Origin: Cristatella mucedo
Lineage: Eukaryota; Bryozoa; Phylactolaemata; Cristatellidae
Direction: 5' to 3'
Length of the DNA stretch: 64,000 bases
NCBI GenBank assembly: GCA_009760855.2
Contig: WPIO01000247.1
Location: 137,501 to 201,500, forward strand
In this document: positions 57,605 to 64,000 of the stretch, piece by piece
Layout of the letters: each line of letters starts with the position of its first letter
How positions within the stretch are numbered: the stretch's first letter is position 1
Program-made: the position numbers and the translations under genes
Notes under the pieces: generated by a model
Told to the model about the DNA's origin: nothing
The model's database searches: none
What the model saw: the letters and a program-made list of their open reading frames with translations, nothing else

Positions 57605-57980
57605 GAACCCCTAAAATATGGAGTACCTCAGGGCTTCATGCTTGGACCAGATCTTTTCACGTTTTATACACTCCCTCAGGCCGATGTGATTGCCAAGCAC
57701 AATCTAGGCTTTCACTTTCATGCGGATAGCACTCAGTTGTACCTTTGCTTTGATCCTTCGCAGCCGTCCTGCATGTGGAACTCTTTCAACTTCCTCGATG
57801 CATGTATCGATGACATCCGCACATGGATGAGAGCAAATTTTCTTAAATTGAATGACAATAAAACAAATTTAATAGTTTTGGGCAAACCAAGTGTGATTCT
57901 GAAATTAGAAAGGTCAACGCTCAAAATTGGCTCTTCCAGCATATCTTCTCTTGAATCTGCACGAAATCTAGTCTTTTGAA
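57605..57980 (+). mobile_element. LINE family A reverse transcriptase fragment
   Basis: Encodes LKYGVPQGFMLGPDLFTFYT, QADVIAKHNLGFHFHADSTQ and LYLCFDPSQPS. The catalytic YADD has become HADS, so it is inactive. It ends at SARNLVF. Confidence 0.9.
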
Positions 57981-57984
57981 TCGA

Positions 57985-58160
57985 TTGTCTTGGTCTCACC
58001 CGAAAACAAGCTACCGATGGTGGCAGGAGTCTATCGCCCACCAGGTACCAAATTCTCCTTTATCTCAGATTTCTCCGATCTCATTTCGATTCTTTGTGCA
58101 AGAAATCGATCCTTCCTCGTTATGGGTGATTTCAACGTTCACTTTGATAACTTCAGGCTC
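57985..58160 (+). mobile_element. LINE endonuclease fragment
   Basis: Encodes MVAGVYRPPGTKFSFISDFS and SFLVMGDFNVHFDNF, the YRPP and GDFN motifs of an apurinic-type LINE endonuclease. It directly follows an RT fragment in the same orientation, the reverse of the normal order. Confidence 0.85.
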
Positions 58161-60162
58161 CTCCGAAATAAGGGGGGTAGGTCCACAAAAAATGGTCAAT
58201 TTTTTCGAAACTCGCGTATTAAAGATAAACTAGTTATAAATGCAAGCTCAAATTTTGGTGGTTTTAAGATGACTGGAGCATGGTCAATAAAATTATTTTG
58301 TAAGACCTATTTAAGCCGGAAGTCGTACATCGAGCTCAACAAAATAACTTTCTTTGACAAATAACTGAGCCGGAACTGCGGTTTTCTGGTGAACTCTGCG
58401 AATATAAGCTACTCAGCCCTAAACGGACCCTCAAAAAATAACTGGAAAATGATAAAGCGTAAAAATTTCCCGGAAATGACACGCCCCTCGAGATCATACG
58501 TCCGACTGGTAGTATAACAAGATCATAAAAGAGTAAACCCCCTATCGGCAGGGTGCCTAGTCCCGCCTGTGCTTCCCCGCCCCGCCCATAGCAACCGGCG
58601 GTAAATGGCATTCCAAGGCCCACTCCTTATTTACTTGGCAGAAACCTGTTTACATTGGTATGTTTACATTGGATCACAAACCGTAAGTGACTGTCATTCG
58701 GCGAGTAGACGAACATTAGGTATAATGTAATGAGAATTTGCTGCTGCCGGGGCCGCCGTAACTAAGGAGTCCATTATCACGGCACCGCATCAATCCTGGG
58801 ACAGCTGATCCAGTTCCTGTAGCCGCCATAACGCTCGAGGCGACGGCCGCAACTGATCCTTTGTGCGGCGGCCGGTCAGCGTGGTGACTTGGATGGAACT
58901 AGCACGTCGTTTACTGGAAGCCAGTCTGAAAATGTTGATTCATTTCTATTCAAGGAAAATTAGGTGATTTCAAGTTCTCATTTATGTCGTTAATAGTTAG
59001 ATATTGGTATTGGCGAATGCCGGTGAGCCGCCTGGCAGTAGCCTGGATTGCTGGCCTGAGGTATGAGACCTATCGCGGATATGATCTGCTTAGGCTGTAT
59101 AAGGATCTTGTTAGGTTGACCTATTCCTAAGATCCATATTTATCTATTTATTGAATATGTTGAATGTTGAATAATATTGAATGTTCATGCGATGATAGCG
59201 TTTCCTAGTGCTGCTTGCCTTATAGCTTGGAGGAGTTCTCAAGTTTATCTGCCAACAACAGTCCAATGCCTGCTGTCATTTATGTCATATCCTAAAATAA
59301 TGATCCGATAACCTTAAAACTTTGGAATATATGATTGATTGTAGTTACAGAATCATTCCAGCCTTCTCGCATGCCTATTGGACCTCAGTAGATAGACTTG
59401 TTTAGGTCAAAACTGGCTGTGTGTCGTGCTAAGCCTTTGTCATCCTTTCACTCACATGGCGTTAAAATGTCACAGGTAGGCTACTTGTGACCCAATCAAC
59501 GTGAACTTTGAAGTACATGCTCTTAAGTATGTGTTTCGATGTTGTATGGCGACAAATAAAGTAACATGCATGCTGTGGCACCTTAAGTTGGCTTCTCTGA
59601 GTGCTGTCACAACAGTAGTACTTGGTACCTACTACATTGTACAACTTGGTCGATACTGGGCCGATCTGTGTGAAACTTGCAATATAGGTGGAGCTCACCT
59701 GTCTCCACACTCCCCACCTGTGCATGTATGCATGATGGGTGTGTATGCATGTAATGTGCCTGTCGCAAAGTGTCCGTGGGCTGTTTTCGTGATGACAGTC
59801 AACAGTTTAAGATGTCAAAATTTAAAAAAAAAGTTTTTTGTGGGGGGTTGTCCAGTGGAATGTCTTGCATTTTTTGAGTGGTTTGCTATATTTCTACAAA
59901 AACATTCTGATCGGAAAGCTGAGGAGCTGCCGTTTACCAGCAGTGCTATACGTGACCTTGGACTTTTAAAGGTCATCAGAAGGTCAAAACATAAGGTATA
60001 TTATATCGAACGGTAGCTAATGCTACCAGTGTTCTTCATGCCAATTTTCATGCCAATCAGTTTACTGGTCTTCGTACAATATTTTTTAAACATGCTTTTG
60101 GAGGGACAGCTCCCCCTACTGGCGGCCATTTTGAGGGATAACTCCTACTACTGCCGGACATT
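58161..60162. other. region without a recognised gene
   Basis: No exon can be supported. A 171-codon plus-strand frame at 59501-60016 has no recognised homology. Confidence 0.5.
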
Positions 60163-63100
60163 AGCCTCAGGTCATGTCCCAGCACCTTCCAAAAAAGGTG
60201 TAGTCAGGCCACTTCTCAAGAAAGCGACACTAGACCACGAGAATTTGAGCAACCAACGCCCAGTCTCCCTTCTACCATTCCTATCTAAGACACTGGAACG
60301 GGTCGTGGCAGACCAGCTGAACTCATATATTGAAACTTCAAACCTTGCTAGTAAGATCCAGTCTGGCTTTAGAGCTAATCACTCCACAGAATCAGCATTG
60401 CCTAGGGTTTACAACGACCTACTTGGGAATGCAGACATGGGTTGAGTTTCTCTGCTTGTTTTGCTCGATCTTTCGGCAGCTTGCGATAACGTCGATCACG
60501 AAGTTTTTCTAGAGCACCTCTCATCTCGCCTAGGCATTGCTGGCTCAGCTCTGCTATTGCCCAGGTCCTATCTCAGTGGGAGACTCCAGAGTATTGATGT
60601 GAATAATAATAATAATAATATTGCACTTGATAAAGCGCCCTCAGAGAACTTAATCTCTTTCTAGGCGCTTTACATTTGCTGCAAAGTGATACGCAATAGA
60701 ATAGTAAGTAAAATCATGCTTGAAAAACAAACAAAATGAATAACATGGTTAGGGGTTACATGCACTGGGTCAGCATGCAAATGTGGTTAGTGGCAGCATG
60801 AACAGTGTCAGCACGCATAAGCACATCGAGGACGAATCACAAGGACCCACTAAATGCTGTCCTAAATAGGTATGTTTTTAAGTTTCTTTTAAATGTGGTC
60901 AGGTCAGGGGATGTTCTGATGCAGGTCGGGAGGGAGTTCCAGGCTGTGGGAGCATACGAGCTAAATGCACGGTCTCCAAAGGATTTAAGGTTTGTACGAG
61001 GTATTTCTAGACTGTTGGATTCCGAAAAGCGAGTGGTACGATGCTTTGCCTGATGGGGTAGTATCTCTGAAAGATAGGCTGGAGCCATAGAATGAAGAGA
61101 CCTAAAAGTGAGCGACAAAACCTTGAAGTCAATCCGTTGCTTGACTGGTAACCAGTGCAGGTCGGCGAGAAGTGGAGTAATGTGGCAACTGCGACGCTCA
61201 CGACAGACAAGCCTAGCTGCAGAGTTTTGCACCAGCTGCAATCGCCTGATCGCACATGCTGGTAGGCCAGTAAGCAGTGAGTTGCAGAAGTCGAGACGAG
61301 ATGTCACGAATGCATGGACCAACTTGGACGTGGTATCCTTATCTAAACAAGCCCTAATTTTAGCAATGTTATGAAGCTGAAAATAGGCTGATTTTGACTG
61401 TGGAGCTGATGTGGTCGTCTAACGAGAGGTCGCTTTGGAATATGACACCTAGATTTCGAGCTGATGCAACTGGAGATATGCTGGCAGAGCCAATTTTGAA
61501 AGTCAGCCTTTCCAATTTCTGAATAACACTAGGTTTGCCCATAACTAGTAAGTTAGTTTTATCATCGTTTAGTTTTAGAAAATTTGCTGCCATCCATGAT
61601 CGGATGTCATCAATGCATGCAGCAAGTGAGTTGAGAGAATTTGAGGTGCTCGAAGGCTGGGAGGGATCAAAGCAAAGGTACAACTGAGTGTCATCCGCAT
61701 AGAAGTGAAAGCCTAGATTGTGCTTGGCAATCACATCAGCGAGAGGGAGAGTATAAACGGTGAAAAGGACCGGACCTAGCACAGAGCCCTGAGGTACTCC
61801 ATATTTTAGAGGTTCTTCAGATGATCTTTGTCCATTCACGTCAACACTCTGGAGTCTCCCACTGAGATAGGACCTGAACCACTGCAGAGCAGTGCCAGTG
61901 ATGCCCAGGCGAGATGAGAGGCGCTCTAGAAGTACTTTGTGATCGATGGTATCAAAAGCTGCCGAAAGATCGAGCAAAACAAGAAGAGACACTCTACCCA
62001 TGTCTGCATTCCTAAGTAGGTCGTTGTATACCCGAAGCAATGCTGACTCTGTGGAGTGATTAGCTCTAAAGCCAGACTGGAACTTACTAGCAAGGTGTGA
62101 GGTTTCGATATACGAGTTCAGCTGGTCTGGACAATGATCATCCGGGGAACCTCTGAAATATGGGGTAGCTCAAGGCTCCGTGCTTGGTCCGGTTCACGGT
62201 TTATACTCTCCCTCCTGCTGATGTGATAGCCAAGCACAATCTAGGCTTTCACTTCTATGCGGATGACACTCAGTTGTACCTTTGCTTTGATCCCTCCCAG
62301 CCTTCGGGCACCTCAAATTCTCTCAACTCACTTGCTGCATGTATTGATGACATCCACACATGGATGGCAGCAAATTTTATTAATTTAAACTATGATAGAA
62401 CTAACTTACTAATTATGGGCAAACAAGTGTTATTCAGAAATTGGAAAGGCTGACGCTCAAAATCGGCTTTACCAGCATATCTCCTGTTGAATCTGCACGA
62501 AATCTAGGTGTCGTGTTCTAAAGTGACCTTTCGTTAGACGACCACATCAGCTCCACAGTCAAGCTTACCTTCTTTCAGCTACATAACATCGCTAAAACTT
62601 GGGCTTGTTTAGATAGGGATACCAAATCTAAGCTGGTCCATGCATTTGTGACAACCCGTCTCGAGTTCTGTAACTCACTGCTTGCTGGTCTACCAGCATG
62701 TGCAATCAGGTGCTTACAGCTGGTGGGAAACTGTGCAGCTAGGCTTGTCTGTCGTGAGCGTCGCAGTAGCCACATCACACCACTTCTTGCCGACCTGTAC
62801 TGGCTACCCAGTCAAGCAACGGATCGAGTTCAAGGTTTTTTTGATCACTTCTAGGTTATTTCATTTTTTGGCTTCAGCCTATCTCTCAGATCTACTCCCC
62901 CACCAGGCCATGCATCGTACTGCCAGCTTTTTGGAATCCAACAGTTTACCAATACCTCGTACAAACCTAAAATCATTTGGAGACCGCATTTAGTTCTTAT
63001 GCTTCCAAAGCCTGGAACTCCCTTCCGACTTGCGTCACAACATTCCCTGTCTTGACTACATTTAAAAAGAACTTAAAACACCTATTTAGGACAGCATTTA

Positions 63101-63395
63101 GTGGGTCCCTGTGATTCGTCCTTAATGTCCTTATGCATGCTGACACTGTGCATTCTGCCACTAACCACACTTGCATGCTGACCCTATGCATGTCACCCCT
63201 AACCACGTTGTTCATGTTGTTCATCAAGCATGATATTACTCACGATTCAATCATGATTCCCTTTGCAGCAAATTTAAAGCGCCTAGAAAGAGATTGAGTT
63301 ATCTGAGATCGCTTTATCAAGTGTATTATTGAAAGAGATTGAGTTATCTGAAATCGCTTTATCAAGCGTATTATTAACATTATTATTATCATTAA
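60163..63395 (+). mobile_element. LINE family A copy (plus), split by a minus-strand copy
   Basis: RT N-terminal part at 60163-60604 ([20 protein letters not shown] to GRLQSIDVN) stops exactly where the nested element begins. The rest resumes at 62126 with ggacaatgatcatccgggga and continues through FYADDTQLY to the 3' UTR. Stops (for example TGA at 60442) and frame changes show it is dead. The last 45 bases of the hairpin are duplicated in tandem (63288-63378). Confidence 0.92.
60605..62125 (-). mobile_element. LINE family A copy (minus) nested in a plus copy
   Basis: AAT tail at 60605-60620 and truncation inside the RT at LNSYIETSHLASKFQS. It is almost identical to the copy at 1568-3575; one extra base near 61390 breaks the frame. 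It inserted within the codon series for DVNGQ of the host copy. Confidence 0.95.
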
Positions 63396-63842
63396 ATCTT
63401 TGTGTCCTGTTCTAAAGTGACCTTTCATTAGACGACATCAGTTCCACAGTCAAGTCTGCCTACTTTCAGCTACACAACATTACTTATCGTGATGGCACAC
63501 TAGGTAAAGCGGTTGCTTTCACGACCTCGGCCCCGAGGTCGTGGGTTTGATTTCTGTGGTGGGCGATTCTTTATCGCCACTGCAAGCGGTGGTGATAGCC
63601 GTAAAGGCTCTTCTGTCGCATTACAAAAAGAGGCTGTTTAATCAGCTAGAAATTTATTTATTACTTAAATTCTGGCTTGTTTAGGCAGGGATAACAAATC
63701 TAATTTGATCCATGCGTTTGTAACATCCCTTATTGACTTGTGTAACTCACTGTTTGCTGGCCTACCGGGCTGTGCACTCATGCACTTACAGCTGGTACAA
63801 AACTGTGCAGCTAGGCTTGTATGTCGAGAGCGGTCGCAGTTG
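63396..63842 (+). mobile_element. LINE family A internal fragment, split by a SINE
   Basis: gtgtcctgttctaaagtgac to ctacacaacat, then after the SINE ttctggcttgtttaggcagg to gtgcagctaggcttgtatgt. It corresponds to the C-terminal region of family A. Confidence 0.85.
63487..63659 (+). mobile_element. tRNA-derived SINE with target duplication
   Basis: Bounded by attactta at 63479-63486 and 63660-63667. A-box-like tggcacactaggtaaagc (63493-63510), B box gggtttgatttc (63543-63554), body tttatcgccactgcaagcgg, end ggctgtttaatcagct. It is inserted in a LINE family A fragment. Confidence 0.9.
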
Positions 63843-64000
63843 TAGCGGAGTTCCCAGGGTCAAAGGCTAGTTCCCCCCCCCAAACCTGCCATCCTCCGGC
63901 CACGCTGCCGCTCGCCATGCGGCTGAGCTAAGGTAAGACGAGCGGCTGTCAGGTTAAACCTCTTTATAGCAATAGCAACAGGGGAACTAAACAAGTCTAC

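Noticed and set aside
59501-60016. 171-codon plus-strand frame as a gene
   Set aside because: No recognised family, odd composition, next to LINE debris and without splice or promoter support.

Overview
This is a stretch of invertebrate animal (metazoan) nuclear genome. Two multi-exon genes have canonical introns, non-LTR retrotransposons with long terminal 3' relics are abundant, tRNA-derived SINEs are present, and very long simple repeats (GA, CT/CTAT, CA, CAG, CACACG) are common. The species cannot be fixed from the sequence. There are no operons, ribosome binding sites or other prokaryotic signals.

The left 26 kb holds an LRRIQ1-like gene (leucine-rich repeat and IQ-motif protein, a family associated with ciliated cells) on the minus strand. 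I rebuilt 17 exons between 25793 and 3713 by matching reading-frame phase, splice sites and family resemblance; an 18th, terminal exon near 1349-1549 is only a candidate. The order is an acidic N-terminus, an IQ motif, a charged coiled-coil, a conserved WMKEC-type linker, about five exons of leucine-rich repeats, a 324-codon low-complexity exon and a second IQ motif. One junction, between 20289 and 14560, is unresolved.

From 28204 to 47688 on the plus strand lies a complete single-domain angiotensin-converting-enzyme-like peptidyl dipeptidase (M2 metallopeptidase). It has 13 exons and 644 codons, with a signal peptide, the HEMGH zinc motif and the downstream glutamate. All exon phases agree, and one intron needs a GC donor. 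The two genes are divergent; their start codons are 2.4 kb apart, and the space between carries a tandem ~140-bp duplication.

From 47.7 to 64 kb I find no convincing host gene. It is mostly broken LINE copies, often nested in one another in opposite orientation, plus a compact hAT MITE with a perfect 8-bp target duplication whose ends resemble the SPIN group. Two LINE families recur: family A (ends in an ATT-rich tail after a conserved hairpin) and family B (ends in a TTACA-like tail). A tRNA-derived SINE family occurs at least six times.
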